From Amphibacillus sp052055485 (GTDB lineage Bacteria > Bacillota > Bacilli > Bacillales > Amphibacillaceae): 64,000 nt of DNA. Position numbers and translations under genes: made by a program. The notes under the pieces were generated by a model. That model saw nothing but the letters and a program-made list of their open reading frames with translations. It had not been told where the DNA came from and made no database searches. The stretch spans positions 930,001 through 994,000 of the forward strand of contig NZ_CP197171.1 of the NCBI RefSeq assembly GCF_052055485.1, read 5' to 3'. Shown one piece after another: positions 52,279 to 60,832 of this stretch. Within the stretch, counting starts at the first letter, position 1; every line of letters begins with the position of its first letter.

Positions 52279-53208
52279 TTATAAAGTTGCAAGGACAAAT
52301 AAAATTAAACTGATAGAAGTAAAAATAATGACTTCGATCCAACTTACTTCTTGATGCTCTGATAAGTTAGTAATAGTGGCTTTATTCTTGTTCAAGCGAC
52401 TTAGGCTAACCTTCTGAAAATCTTTCTTCATATCATCACATTTTTGATAGCGACCTAACAAGGCACGTTGTAAAATGAAGTGGTATGGTGTTAGCGTTTT
52501 GGATTGCTTTAATTTCATTAACAATATTTGCTTGGGTTGTTTTGTTTTTTTAAATTGGTTGGGGTAGGCATAGTGTAAAGCGATCATTGCTAATGAAAAG
52601 AGATCATATCTCGGCTCAGCCTTCCGATCGCCACATTGCCAATACCCTCGATCATAAAACTCGGTATACTCTTTTACCGCTCGCCCAAACAAGGTTACCC
52701 CACCAACATCAATAAAACGTAGTCGCGTTGGATTTTTGGCAACAATCACATTTTCTAATTTTAAATCACCTAAAACAAAACCGGCTTGATGGAGTTGCTC
52801 TAGTTCAGTTAATAATTGAGTAAATAAAACACCCAGCCAACCGCTTCCCCGTTTCCTAAGAAAATGATCTAACCTTTCCCCTTGAACATACTCCATCGTA
52901 TAAAATGGATAACTTTGTCCACTCGCATTTATCCAATCATCTATTTCGAACAAAGAAGGCCCAGGGCTTCCCCCTTGGACCTTGGCTAATTTACGCAGCA
53001 CATTAATTTCAGATGAAATAGAAGCTATCTGGTCACTTATTTTCAATGCAACCAAACGTCCATCCGTTCGTTTAACTAAATAAACAGCACCTATTGCTCC
53101 CTTTCCTAACATACGTTGAACAACATAACGTTGTTTATTCCATTTCCCAACTAATTGACTGCCGATCGATAAATTAAAAACTGAAGTCGGCTTCTTCTGA
53201 CTCAGCAT
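52279..53208 (-). CDS. yabT: Hanks-type Ser/Thr protein kinase YabT
   Basis: A 309-residue membrane-anchored kinase. B. subtilis YabT is expressed in sporulation and phosphorylates RecA and others, being activated by DNA. The glycine loop is LGKGAIGAVYLV (about residues 34-45), followed by VALKISD with the ATP lysine. The catalytic loop is LGDLKLENVIV, with G in place of the usual H or R before D. DFG is replaced by DVG (FIDVGG), as in B. subtilis YabT. One C-terminal membrane helix (about residues 290-308) anchors it. It overlaps yabS by 35 nt. Confidence 0.9.
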   Translation of the reverse strand: MLSQKKPTSVFNLSIGSQLVGKWNKQRYVVQRMLGKGAIGAVYLVKRTDGRLVALKISDQIASISSEINVLRKLAKVQGGSPGPSLFEIDDWINASGQSYPFYTMEYVQGERLDHFLRKRGSGWLGVLFTQLLTELEQLHQAGFVLGDLKLENVIVAKNPTRLRFIDVGGVTLFGRAVKEYTEFYDRGYWQCGDRKAEPRYDLFSLAMIALHYAYPNQFKKTKQPKQILLMKLKQSKTLTPYHFILQRALLGRYQKCDDMKKDFQKVSLSRLNKNKATITNLSEHQEVSWIEVIIFTSISLILFVLATL

Positions 53209-53911
53209 TTTTTCTCAAACTCCTTAATAAACCAGATTGACTAAATGAATATAAAGCTTCTTTAAGTGCCGGTCCAGTTGGGGTCACGCCTCCACTTGTC
53301 AGTTTTGGAAAAACAGCTTCTAATTTATCTAGCTTTGCTGACCAATCTAACACTTTATTAATAGCCTTCTTTTTTCCTGGAAAAGAGTAAATTGAAAACT
53401 TATTATCACCTATTCTTGAATTCATACTTATTGAAAGATCAATCAGCGCTTCTTTAACAGTGGCTAACTTTTTTTGCATACTGGCACTCGTATCAACTAA
53501 AACTAGCAACTGCATATCACATGTTTCGGTTAACTCCTCAACGACTTCCATCACCTCACCTCGTTGATCAGGTGGTAATTCTTCAATGGTTTGTTCTTCA
53601 CCAAGAATTTGCTTTAACTCTTGATTAACTACACCCTGTAGCGTCTGAGTCATGGCCTGTTTCGTTACAGCCTGAACAGTTTGTGTCAAAACTTGCGGAT
53701 AAACAATTTGACAAACACCACCACCAGCCGAGGCTATATCTTCTACTTCTACTAAACTTTCAGATTCTTTATCACTCTGATCAAGTACACCAATCACATT
53801 AACAGTAATCCCTTGCTCTTGAATATAATTTGCAACTAATGTGGGATCCTCACCTTGATTTGAACACCCATCTGTAATTAATAAAATTTGCTTTAATTTC
53901 CCTGTTTTCAC
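53174..53911 (-). CDS. yabS: VWA-domain protein YabS
   Basis: A 245-residue von Willebrand A-type protein of the sporulation-linked yabS-yabT pair. The first part starts LKQILLITDGCSNQGEDP. A second VWA-like metal-site motif, LVLVDTSASMQKKL (DxSxS, about residues 132-145), follows, with TPTGPALKEAL later. Its function is not defined. The start is GTG behind AGGAGGTAGGGAG. It overlaps the kinase gene, so the products are probably made together. Confidence 0.87.
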   Translation of the reverse strand: MKTGKLKQILLITDGCSNQGEDPTLVANYIQEQGITVNVIGVLDQSDKESESLVEVEDIASAGGGVCQIVYPQVLTQTVQAVTKQAMTQTLQGVVNQELKQILGEEQTIEELPPDQRGEVMEVVEELTETCDMQLLVLVDTSASMQKKLATVKEALIDLSISMNSRIGDNKFSIYSFPGKKKAINKVLDWSAKLDKLEAVFPKLTSGGVTPTGPALKEALYSFSQSGLLRSLRKNAESEEADFSF

Positions 53912-54199
53912 TTCTCCCTACCTCCTATTGATATTAACTATCTTCATTCTCGACAGAATAAAGTTTTTATATACAGGAAAAGTAGATAAAGTGAATCTTC
54001 TTGCAGTGTGATTCCTACTGATTGAGACTAAGATTATGAATAAAGCATGCACTTATTCTTATGATGCGATCACACCATAACTTTCCTTAGCCTGATTACT
54101 TGCCTCACCAAAACTCAGCTCCCCAGCGAATCACTAGCATCAGCTGTCACCTATGGATGTCCTCTTTTTCTCAAAATAGAGACTATACAACCCATTTTT
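53912..54199 (-). other. Intergenic region between spoIIE and yabS
   Basis: 288 bp without a gene. Copy A of the dispersed repeat covers about 54017-54115. The yabS ribosome site lies at about 53915-53927. No clear terminator for spoIIE was seen. Confidence 0.5.
54017..54115. repeat. Dispersed repeat, copy A
   Basis: The plus strand contains GCACTTATTCTTATGATGCG, then CCATAACTTTCCTTAGCCTG and ATTACTTGCCTCACCAAAAC. Compared with the copy at 60270-60370, about three quarters of the central 62 positions match. Copy C near sigH is more divergent. Confidence 0.6.
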
Positions 54200-56629
54200 C
54201 TAATTCACATGTGATTGATAACTTGGAACTGTCGCCCATTGTGATTGATAACGTTTTATTTTCCCGACTAAAATGGTCATATCATCTTCAATTAATCCAG
54301 ATGATTGACGAATAACCTCTTCAAGCAATAAATCAGCAATATCCTGTGGATCATCAGTATTCATCTGCTTAATAATTCGTTTTAACCAAATCGACTGATT
54401 TTCGACCATCTTTGGAGCCTCAAAAATCCCATCGCTCGTCATAATCAATAGATCTCCATCTTGAAGTTGTTCATCAACTACCTCCACATCAAATTCCTTA
54501 ACAATACCGATCGGTAGATTACTTGATTCTACTTGAATTACTTGTTTTCCTCGTTTAATAAAACTCGGTGTAGAACCAATCTTTAAAAACTGGACATAAG
54601 CTGTTTGTAAATCAACCATTGCTAAATCAAGTGTCGAAAATACCTCATCTGTCATCCGCAGTGAAAGAACTGAATTAATTGACTTAATCGCTACTTGCTC
54701 GTCAATACCCGATTGAAGGATTTGTTGAAGTAATCTTAACGTTTGCATGCTTTCTTCGCTTGCCCGTCTGCCATTACCCATACCATCACTAATAGCTAAA
54801 GCAAATTTGCCAGCAGCTAACTCCATCGTCGAATAACTATCTCCAGAAATAAAGCCCCCATTTTGAGCTGCATGTGAAATACCAACATCTAATTGATATT
54901 TCTTAGCCGAATGAAAGATTAAAAAACAATAACCATTTGGCATCGGCGAAACCTCTTCTTCCTTAACAATAACACTTTCTTGTAATATATCCGATAAAAT
55001 GGGTGCAATAATCTTATCACCTTCTCCATGATATTGATAAACTGATAGCGTCATTTCAATATCTATCTCACCTTTTCGTAATGAATAAATATCAAGCTGT
55101 TCAACTTCAATACCAATAGAATGAAGTGCCGTGATAATTTGTTGCTCTTGTTGATCATGGTGGTCACGTTCATTGACAATTTCCTTAGCAAAATCATTCA
55201 TCACTTCTGATACCCCTAATAATTGGTCAGCAACAAAGCGGCGACTTTCCCCTACCTGCCACCTTAATTGTTGATTGGCTTTATAATAAGATAATTCTTC
55301 TTTCATAACCGCTTCAACTTTATGCGCCTTTACACAATGCTTATTAAATTTAGCTTCTGTCATCTGTGAAACAGCTCCATTCTCACTTAATTCATGTTTC
55401 ATTTGTTTCATATGCTGATAGGTGTCATCGAAATGCTCCGACCAACACCAAGCTTTTTTAAAACATGTTTGACACGTTCTTTCCGTGACATGACTTAAGA
55501 AATCATCTGTATCCTTTTGATCATTCTCGATCTCAGGCTGCTCAATTAACTTGCCTGTAAACGTTTTTGATAAGGCCATAAAGACATCAGAAAATTGTTC
55601 CATACGAGTTGCCGTCACATCACGAAGCTTCTGTAAATATTGTTGTTGCTCTTCAAATTGTTCATTCGTACCAGGAATATAACGAGCAATAATATGAATC
55701 ACATATTTTGGTGTGACTAAAAACAAAAAGATCGCAAGCAAGGATGCAAGCATAGATGGGAACAACCCCCCCATTTCGATACCATAAAAACCAAGTAAAA
55801 ATGTACTAATTAATAATCCCAAACTAACAGCCAGCTTTTTACCATCCTTCATCAAGCCACCTAATAAACCGCTAAAAGCCAGCAAGCTCATTTGAACAAG
55901 CGTCGGCTCATTAACTAAGCTTAAAATCAGACCGATTATCACACCCACAGTTGCTCCAATCGTCGGCCCTCCCGTTAGTGCAAATAATAAAATAAGATAA
56001 CGAGAAACAATATAGTCTAAACTCACCCCACGAATAACCATCCCTGAAAGTCCCGCTAGAACAGAAGTAAATAAAATCACAAATGAAATCATTTCCTCAT
56101 TTTTTAAATTTGCCTTATATCGTTTTGGCGTTAACAAAGGGGTACTCTGAATAAAAATAAGGAAGAGTACCGCACTTAGAAGAGCTTCCATAAAAGCGAT
56201 AAATACTGTATAGCTCGTCCAATCTCCCATTAAACTAATGAAGGTTATTCGTCCGAGAAGATTAGAGATGAATATGATGTAAGGTAAGTATTTCTTCGAT
56301 TCAACAAATAAACCTAATGAGACAAAAAAACCAAAGAACAAAAAACTAATTAATAAAATAACCAAATTTGAAAAACTTACCGTTAGTGCACCTAGCAAGC
56401 TCCAAATAATCACAAAACGACAGCGTTCTTTTTTCACAACCCAAACACTGACTAAATAAGCTAGTGAGAATGGGATAAGCTCATCTAAAATAACAGCCCG
56501 CCCCAATAAAAAAGCAATCATATATAACAATAAATCCTTTTCACTCACAAACTGGTAACTCCTCTTCAGCCATTTTATGCTACGACTGGTCTTCAATTTT
56601 TCTCCATATACATTCGAAATCATCGCCAC
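54200..56629 (-). CDS. spoIIE: Stage II sporulation protein E (SpoIIE phosphatase)
   Basis: SpoIIE (809 residues) dephosphorylates SpoIIAA to activate sigma-F in the forespore and associates with FtsZ at the polar septum. The N-terminal part (about residues 30-330) is a run of about ten membrane helices. The central region contains TCQTCFKKAWCW and the PP2C-type phosphatase domain occupies about 590-809 with the metal-site motif ISDGMGNGRRASEES and TSDGIFEAP. The GTG start has AGAGGTG 8 nt upstream. A Spo0A-type promoter lies at 56662-56695. Its intactness argues for a true spore former. Confidence 0.96.
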   Translation of the reverse strand: MAMISNVYGEKLKTSRSIKWLKRSYQFVSEKDLLLYMIAFLLGRAVILDELIPFSLAYLVSVWVVKKERCRFVIIWSLLGALTVSFSNLVILLISFLFFGFFVSLGLFVESKKYLPYIIFISNLLGRITFISLMGDWTSYTVFIAFMEALLSAVLFLIFIQSTPLLTPKRYKANLKNEEMISFVILFTSVLAGLSGMVIRGVSLDYIVSRYLILLFALTGGPTIGATVGVIIGLILSLVNEPTLVQMSLLAFSGLLGGLMKDGKKLAVSLGLLISTFLLGFYGIEMGGLFPSMLASLLAIFLFLVTPKYVIHIIARYIPGTNEQFEEQQQYLQKLRDVTATRMEQFSDVFMALSKTFTGKLIEQPEIENDQKDTDDFLSHVTERTCQTCFKKAWCWSEHFDDTYQHMKQMKHELSENGAVSQMTEAKFNKHCVKAHKVEAVMKEELSYYKANQQLRWQVGESRRFVADQLLGVSEVMNDFAKEIVNERDHHDQQEQQIITALHSIGIEVEQLDIYSLRKGEIDIEMTLSVYQYHGEGDKIIAPILSDILQESVIVKEEEVSPMPNGYCFLIFHSAKKYQLDVGISHAAQNGGFISGDSYSTMELAAGKFALAISDGMGNGRRASEESMQTLRLLQQILQSGIDEQVAIKSINSVLSLRMTDEVFSTLDLAMVDLQTAYVQFLKIGSTPSFIKRGKQVIQVESSNLPIGIVKEFDVEVVDEQLQDGDLLIMTSDGIFEAPKMVENQSIWLKRIIKQMNTDDPQDIADLLLEEVIRQSSGLIEDDMTILVGKIKRYQSQWATVPSYQSHVN

Positions 56630-56661
56630 AGTTTGTTCACCTCTTTACTAGTATGTGCTCT

Positions 56662-56694
56662 ATTAAATCACAGATGAACTTCATAATTTGTCAA
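56662..56694 (-). promoter_or_regulatory. Spo0A-type promoter of spoIIE (21-bp spacer)
   Basis: On the minus strand perfect TTGACA (56689-56694) is separated by 21 bp from TTTAAT (56662-56667). B. subtilis spoIIE and spoIIG promoters use the same unusual 21-22 bp spacing and need Spo0A~P. A 0A-box-like TTTGACA overlaps the -35, and AGTCGAA (56721-56727), one mismatch from TGTCGAA, lies 26 bp upstream. Confidence 0.72.
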
Positions 56695-56751
56695 AATATC
56701 AGTCCAAAACTAAAGAATTATTCGACTTCTTTCTAGCTAGAAATTAAAAAC

Positions 56752-56790
56752 CATCCAGAAAATCATTTTTTTCTGATTTTCTGGACAGTT
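56752..56790 (-). terminator. Terminator-like hairpin upstream of spoIIE
   Basis: TCCAGAAAATCA and TGATTTTCTGGA form a 12-bp stem with a 7-nt loop. The minus strand continues GGTTTTTAATT and the plus strand has CAGTTTTATT. It would end transcription from the gene-poor region into spoIIE. Confidence 0.6.
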
Positions 56791-56794
56791 TTAT

Positions 56795-57794
56795 TGACTA
56801 CATATATGCTTGTTTTCTTATACTGTTTAAAAAAACTTTTATCGATAATAGTATAAATCAAACTAAGTCTTCACCATTACAACATCACGATAAAACAAAA
56901 CGCTTTATGATCATTAAAGTCTCTGTTCCATCAAATAAGCCTTCTCTTAAATTTTCCCAACATTCCGAAAATTAATGAGTACTTTTTCAAAATAAGGGTT
57001 TCTTCATATGTAGTTAAATGTTATATTGATAACACCTAGATTGTTGGACGTCCAAACAGAGAGGCGAATTGACGAAGGAATCACTGCTGGTAATATAGTG
57101 ATACAATAAAAGTTATCAGGATTATTCATGTATCCAATACATAGTCAACAATAAATGATTTAATTTTTTAAACATAAGCTCCCTTTTTGTATTTATTTGC
57201 AAATATATGTACAAAATTCAATTAGGTTAGCAAATGAATAGGCGTTTTAATAGTTAGACAGAAAAAGCCGTGTTCATTTTTATTTAAGCGCTTTCCACTT
57301 GGGGGGTTTTTAATTAAAGAGGAAAGATACTGGGAACATAATCCTTAGCGGTGAAGGGGGGAATAAATCAACTATAGCAGGATTAATTAACCTTTTACCG
57401 TTGAAGGTCCAAACAATTATTTGAGCGAAATACGTAAGAGTTAGTAAAAGTAGCCCCATTGTAGATTGAGTTAAGTAAGTGCCCACTGTCTTGACTATCA
57501 TAAGCATATTTTTAATCATTTTGCGATCACCTATAATATTTGTTGCCTTCATGTCAAAAGAATAAGAATCTAGTATTTTGATGGTCAATCTAGCAGTATT
57601 TAATACTTAGTCAACAAAAGTTAGTAGTTGTTTTAATGGGCGTCCTTTGCTTTACAAATATTTCAAACCTATAAAGTATTACTTTAAGGGATGAATATAT
57701 CCTCTATCCGAATGAGTTAAGCTTAATCCGAAAAATTAAGTTGATAATGAATTGTCAAATAACTACCAATGATATTACACAAGGAGGAATTATT
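56795..57794. other. Gene-poor region upstream of spoIIE
   Basis: About 1 kb at the synteny break. In B. subtilis tRNA genes, yabR and divIC lie upstream of spoIIE. None is here. Visible items are a 12-bp palindrome TTGGACGTCCAA (57043-57054), a cre-like AAGCGCTTTCCA (57287-57298), a weak 69-residue open frame (57310-57519) and the ribosome site of the following gene. Confidence 0.5.
57310..57519 (-). CDS. Possible small membrane protein (unrecognised)
   Basis: A 69-residue frame starting MIKNMLMIVKTVGTYLTQ with one hydrophobic segment (GLLLLTLTYFAQIIVWTF, about residues 22-39) and a C-terminal FPPSPLRIMFPVSF tail. The ATG follows AGGTGATC, which matches the 16S tail, after about 5 nt. I recognise no family. 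No promoter is clear, and the frame could be chance in an A/T-rich region. Confidence 0.25.
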   Translation of the reverse strand: MIKNMLMIVKTVGTYLTQSTMGLLLLTLTYFAQIIVWTFNGKRLINPAIVDLFPPSPLRIMFPVSFLFN

Positions 57795-59696
57795 TTGCTT
57801 AGTAGAAAAATAAAAATTATATTATTGCTTACTGCGGCACTAGTCTTGGGTGCGTGTGAAGCTGGCACTGAAGCCGAGGCCGAAGAGGAAACTGTGAATA
57901 TTACGATATTAGGAACAGCCGATGTACATGGGTTCTTAATGCCTTGGGATTATGAAGTCGATGAGGAAATTACCAATGGAAGTTTAAGTCAAATTTCTAC
58001 AGCTATTAAAGAATATAGAGAAAATAATGATCATGTCATTTTAGTAGATGCTGGCGATTTGATACAAGGTAATAATATAGATATGTTTGCAGATGAAGAA
58101 GAACATCCTGGAGTGAAAGCTTTTAATTACTTAGAGTATGATGCTTGGACGCTAGGTAACCATGAATTTGATTTTGGTGCTGAAACTATGGAAAACATCA
58201 TTTCTCAATTTAATAATACCATATTAGCAGGGAATTTAGTTATGGAAGATGGATCTGAAATTGCACAAGGCTATGAGATCATTGAAAAAGACGGCGTAAA
58301 TGTGGCCCTTATTGGCATGACAACTCCTACTACCATGTTATTTAATAAAGACAACGATTTGAGTCAATATCTTGATATTATTGATCCAGTTGAAGAAACT
58401 AAAAAGGTAGTAGCTGAATTAGAGGATCAAGCCGATGTATTTGTAGGTGTTATGCACATGGGATTAGAAAATGAAAACGGCATCCCTAATACTGGAGTCA
58501 CAGATTTGGCTAATGCTGTTCCTGAACTAGATGCAATTATTGCTAGTCATATGCATGAAAATATTAGCCAAGAAGTGGTAAATGATGTCGTTATCACTGA
58601 ACCTGATGCATATGCAAATTATCTCTCCGTTTTAAATATAGAGATTAATAAAAGTAATAATGAAGTATCTGTTGAAACCAAAACAGTTGATATATCAGAT
58701 TTTGAAAGGGATTTAGAGTTTGAAGAATTAATTGCAGAAGAGCATCAAATAGCACGTGATGACGCAAACCAAGTTTTAGGAACCATTGAAGGTGTTCCTA
58801 TGACACACGATGACGAACTTCCTGAGGTTCCATACGATTTTCTTCATTCAACACCCATTAATCGATTTTATAATGAAGTGCAACTACACTATAGCGAAGC
58901 TGATGTAGTAGCTACCTTGACAGAAATGAATCATCATTTAGAAGGTGATACGATCCATAAAAAAGACATTAACTACAATTATAATTTTGTTCTTGGAGAA
59001 ACATCTGTTTTTGAAATGACAGGGGAAGAATTGAAAACTTATATGGAATGGTCAGCTGACTATTTTAATACATTAAATGATGGTGATATTACGGTTAGTT
59101 TCAACCCAGAACGCCGAGGTTCAAAATATAGTACTTATGACACCTTTGGCGGTTTAAATTATACAATCGATTTAACTGAGGAATATGGTAATCGAATTAA
59201 AAATGTCGTTTTTGAAGAAACAAATGAACCTGTAAAAGATGACGATTTAATCAAAGTAGGAATGAATCAATATCGTTTAGATCAATTATTAAGTGATGGA
59301 GAAATATTCGAAGATAAATCTTTTGAACCTATTTGGGTTTCTACAAATGAATTCGGTGAAGAAGGTACAATTAGAGCAATGGCCATGGATTACATTACAA
59401 ATGTGAATAACGGGGTTATAGTTACAGAAGATAATCCATATTGGGAAATTGAAGGTATCGATGAAAACTCTGATGAATATCAAGCAGTTAAGTACCTGGC
59501 GAATAATGGAGCTATTGAATTAAACTCTTCTGAAGATGGTGAATTAACAAATATTGAATCTGAAAATGGGTTAGAAGAGATTGAAGCCTCAGAAGCAGAA
59601 GAAATTGAGGAAAAATTAGAAATTACAGGGGTCTATACTAATGGAATGACTAGAGGAGAATTTTATGTTGCTGCTCATAAAGAAGCAACAGAGTAA
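57795..59696 (+). CDS. 5'-nucleotidase / cyclic phosphodiesterase family lipoprotein
   Basis: A 633-residue exported metallophosphoesterase of the UshA/YfkN type that would release phosphate from nucleotides outside the membrane. The TTG at 57795 is preferred because AAGGAGG lies just upstream, and it gives a compact signal peptide with lipobox LGAC (cysteine at residue 21). Metal-binding motifs are GTADVHG, VDAGDLIQGN, GNHEFDFG and SHMHEN. The C-terminal 5'-nucleotidase domain follows (about 330-560). The last 110 residues are acidic (many Glu) and end in an S-layer-homology-like stretch (YLANNGAIELNSSEDG). It is the only clear plus-strand protein gene here. The exact substrate is unknown. 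Confidence 0.85.
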   Translation: MLSRKIKIILLLTAALVLGACEAGTEAEAEEETVNITILGTADVHGFLMPWDYEVDEEITNGSLSQISTAIKEYRENNDHVILVDAGDLIQGNNIDMFADEEEHPGVKAFNYLEYDAWTLGNHEFDFGAETMENIISQFNNTILAGNLVMEDGSEIAQGYEIIEKDGVNVALIGMTTPTTMLFNKDNDLSQYLDIIDPVEETKKVVAELEDQADVFVGVMHMGLENENGIPNTGVTDLANAVPELDAIIASHMHENISQEVVNDVVITEPDAYANYLSVLNIEINKSNNEVSVETKTVDISDFERDLEFEELIAEEHQIARDDANQVLGTIEGVPMTHDDELPEVPYDFLHSTPINRFYNEVQLHYSEADVVATLTEMNHHLEGDTIHKKDINYNYNFVLGETSVFEMTGEELKTYMEWSADYFNTLNDGDITVSFNPERRGSKYSTYDTFGGLNYTIDLTEEYGNRIKNVVFEETNEPVKDDDLIKVGMNQYRLDQLLSDGEIFEDKSFEPIWVSTNEFGEEGTIRAMAMDYITNVNNGVIVTEDNPYWEIEGIDENSDEYQAVKYLANNGAIELNSSEDGELTNIESENGLEEIEASEAEEIEEKLEITGVYTNGMTRGEFYVAAHKEATE

Positions 59697-59802
59697 AACA
59701 AAGTAACTAATCTATCTCAAAATAAAAGAACAAAACATACCAGCAAGATCATAAAACAAAACTTCAATCAATAGGAGTTTTTCGACACATAGAAGGTGCT
59801 AG

Positions 59803-59845
59803 CGCAAATGTTTTCGGCAGGACGAGTAACCGTAGCCCCAGAACG
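59803..59845. repeat. Dispersed repeat, degenerate hairpin copy
   Basis: The plus strand reads CAAATGTTTTCGGCAGGACG, then AGTAACCGTAGCCCC. Its reverse complement, GGTTACTCGTCCTGCCGAAA, matches GGTTACTCGTCCCACCGGAA at 60809-60828. The same core appears in copies A, B and C. Confidence 0.5.
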
Positions 59846-59853
59846 TTTCGAAC

Positions 59854-59901
59854 TTAGCTTGTATTCCCTAATATCCACGGAACATAGGGAATACAAGCTA
59901 A
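59854..59901. repeat. Perfect 17-bp inverted repeat
   Basis: TTAGCTTGTATTCCCTA (59854-59870) and its exact complement TAGGGAATACAAGCTAA (59885-59901) flank a 14-nt loop. No T run follows on either strand, so it is not a standard terminator. It lies about 160 bp after the nucleotidase gene. Confidence 0.75.
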
Positions 59902-60033
59902 CACCTTAACGTCTAACTGTTTCGCCTTTAAGACATCTCTTTAACGACAATCTCATATTGCAAAATTTTTAATTCTTTTTCATTTGAATATCTACAGAAA
60001 AGGACGCATTGCTAAAAACCCATATAAAAACTA

Positions 60034-60062
60034 TTGACATGTATCAAGTGCTATTGTATGAT
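60034..60062 (+). promoter_or_regulatory. Sigma-A promoter for tRNA-Met
   Basis: Perfect TTGACA (60034-60039) and TATGAT (60057-60062) on the plus strand with 17-bp spacing, ending about 31 bp before the tRNA. Confidence 0.85.
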
Positions 60063-60093
60063 ATCAGTTGTGTCTTTGAAATATTATAATTGT

Positions 60094-60167
60094 GGCGGTG
60101 TAGCTCAGCTGGCGAGAGCGTACGGTTCATACCCGTGAGGTCGGGGGTTCGATCCCCTCCGCCGCTA
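60094..60167 (+). tRNA. tRNA-Met (anticodon CAT, elongator type)
   Basis: GGCGGTGTAGCTCAGCTGGC, anticodon loop TTCATAC, T-arm GGGGGTTCGATC, acceptor end CGCCGCT. The anticodon stem lacks the three G-C pairs of the initiator, so it is the elongator. CTA follows the discriminator, so CCA is not encoded. B. subtilis has a tRNA-Met close to spoIIE. Here it is on the opposite strand, about 3.5 kb away. Confidence 0.95.
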
Positions 60168-60176
60168 CTAAAATAA

Positions 60177-60224
60177 ACAAGAGGACTGTTCGACTTAATA
60201 TAAGTTGAGCAGTCCTCTTGTTTA
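60177..60224 (+). terminator. Terminator after tRNA-Met
   Basis: ACAAGAGGACTG pairs with CAGTCCTCTTGT, with further pairing inside (ACTTAATATAAGT), followed by TTAGATTT. It lies 10 bp beyond the tRNA. Confidence 0.85.
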
Positions 60225-60269
60225 GATTTATCACAATGTAACTGTCTGACCGACAAAAAACACGTCTTG

Positions 60270-60370
60270 CGACTGGAACTCGGAATAAGTAAGGCACTTA
60301 TTTTATTCTTACGATGCAAATACTTCGTAACTTTTCTCAGTGTGATTACTCGCCCCAACGAAAAGACTTG
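60270..60370. repeat. Dispersed repeat, copy B
   Basis: The plus strand contains GCACTTATTTTATTCTTACG, then TAACTTTTCTCAGTGTGATT and ACTCGCCCCAACGAAAAG. It aligns with copy A (54017-54115) over its whole length. Confidence 0.6.
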
Positions 60371-60461
60371 GGACTGCGGTTACCAATGTTGTCAGGTTAG
60401 TACAACAACTAGTCAGTTTCATGATCATCTGTTACTAGCGGTCGATTAAAAATAAAAGTAA

Positions 60462-60631
60462 AATCAAGTTTGGCGAAATTGCAGTCAACTTTGCTGAAAT
60501 ACAGTCAAGTTAGCCAAAATACAATCAACTTTCACGAAATACAATCAAGTTAGCTAAAATACAATCAACTTTCACGAAATACAGTCAAGTTAGCTAAAAT
60601 ACAATCAACTTTCACGAAATACAGTCAAGTT
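60462..60631. repeat. 20-bp tandem repeat array (nine units)
   Basis: Units start at 60462, 60483, 60503, 60523, 60543, 60563, 60583, 60603 and 60623. The spacing is 20 bp except for the first (21). Two forms alternate: ARTCAAGTTAGCYAAAATAC and AATCAACTTTCACGAAATAC, so the higher-order period is 40 bp. The last unit is cut after AGTCAAGTT. The period is not a multiple of three, so it does not encode a protein repeat. No spacers of CRISPR type exist. Confidence 0.9.
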
Positions 60632-60790
60632 CATTGCTTTGCAAACATGTTCAATACTTTTTATACGTCTTTCACAATTTATCACAGATAACCGTCCATA
60701 AAACTCCCGCCTCAAAATAGAGAGAGGAAGCAAATCTGTTTAGGCGGGAGATACAGGTGAGCTAATGTCCTGATTCACTCAACTAAACAA

Positions 60791-60832
60791 ATGTCTTCGG
60801 TGGGACGAGGTTACTCGTCCCACCGGAAACAT
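60791..60832. repeat. Hairpin member of dispersed repeat family
   Basis: ATGTCTTCGGTGGGACGAG and CTCGTCCCACCGGAAACAT form a 19-bp stem with two mismatches around a 4-nt loop. The core GGTTACTCGTCCCACCGGAA is shared with the copy at 59803-59845 and, more loosely, with copies A, B and C. The stop codon of the minus-strand frame at 60811 lies in its loop. Confidence 0.65.

Larger units (their letters stand above)
59697..60033. other. Region between nucleotidase gene and tRNA-Met
   Basis: About 340 bp without a gene. It holds a degenerate hairpin copy of the dispersed repeat (59803-59845) and a perfect 17-bp inverted repeat (59854-59901). The rest is A/T-rich. Confidence 0.5.
60225..60790. other. 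Gene-free repeat-rich region
   Basis: About 565 bp with no supportable gene. It contains dispersed-repeat copy B (60270-60370) and the 20-bp tandem array (60462-60631). A short inverted pair, CTCCCGCCT...AGGCGGGAG, lies at 60705-60749 and could act as a terminator. Confidence 0.55.

Noticed and set aside
57285..57300. CcpA cre site near AAGCGCTTTCCA
   Set aside because: Two consensus positions are missing and it is 500 bp from the nearest real gene start.
60044..60358. 104-residue frame containing GGDRTPDLTGMNRTLSPAELH
   Set aside because: The typical phantom peptide made by the strand opposite to tRNA-Met. The rest reads through a terminator and a repeat.
60462..60631. CRISPR array
   Set aside because: Units are directly adjacent 20-mers without unique spacers, and no cas genes are nearby.
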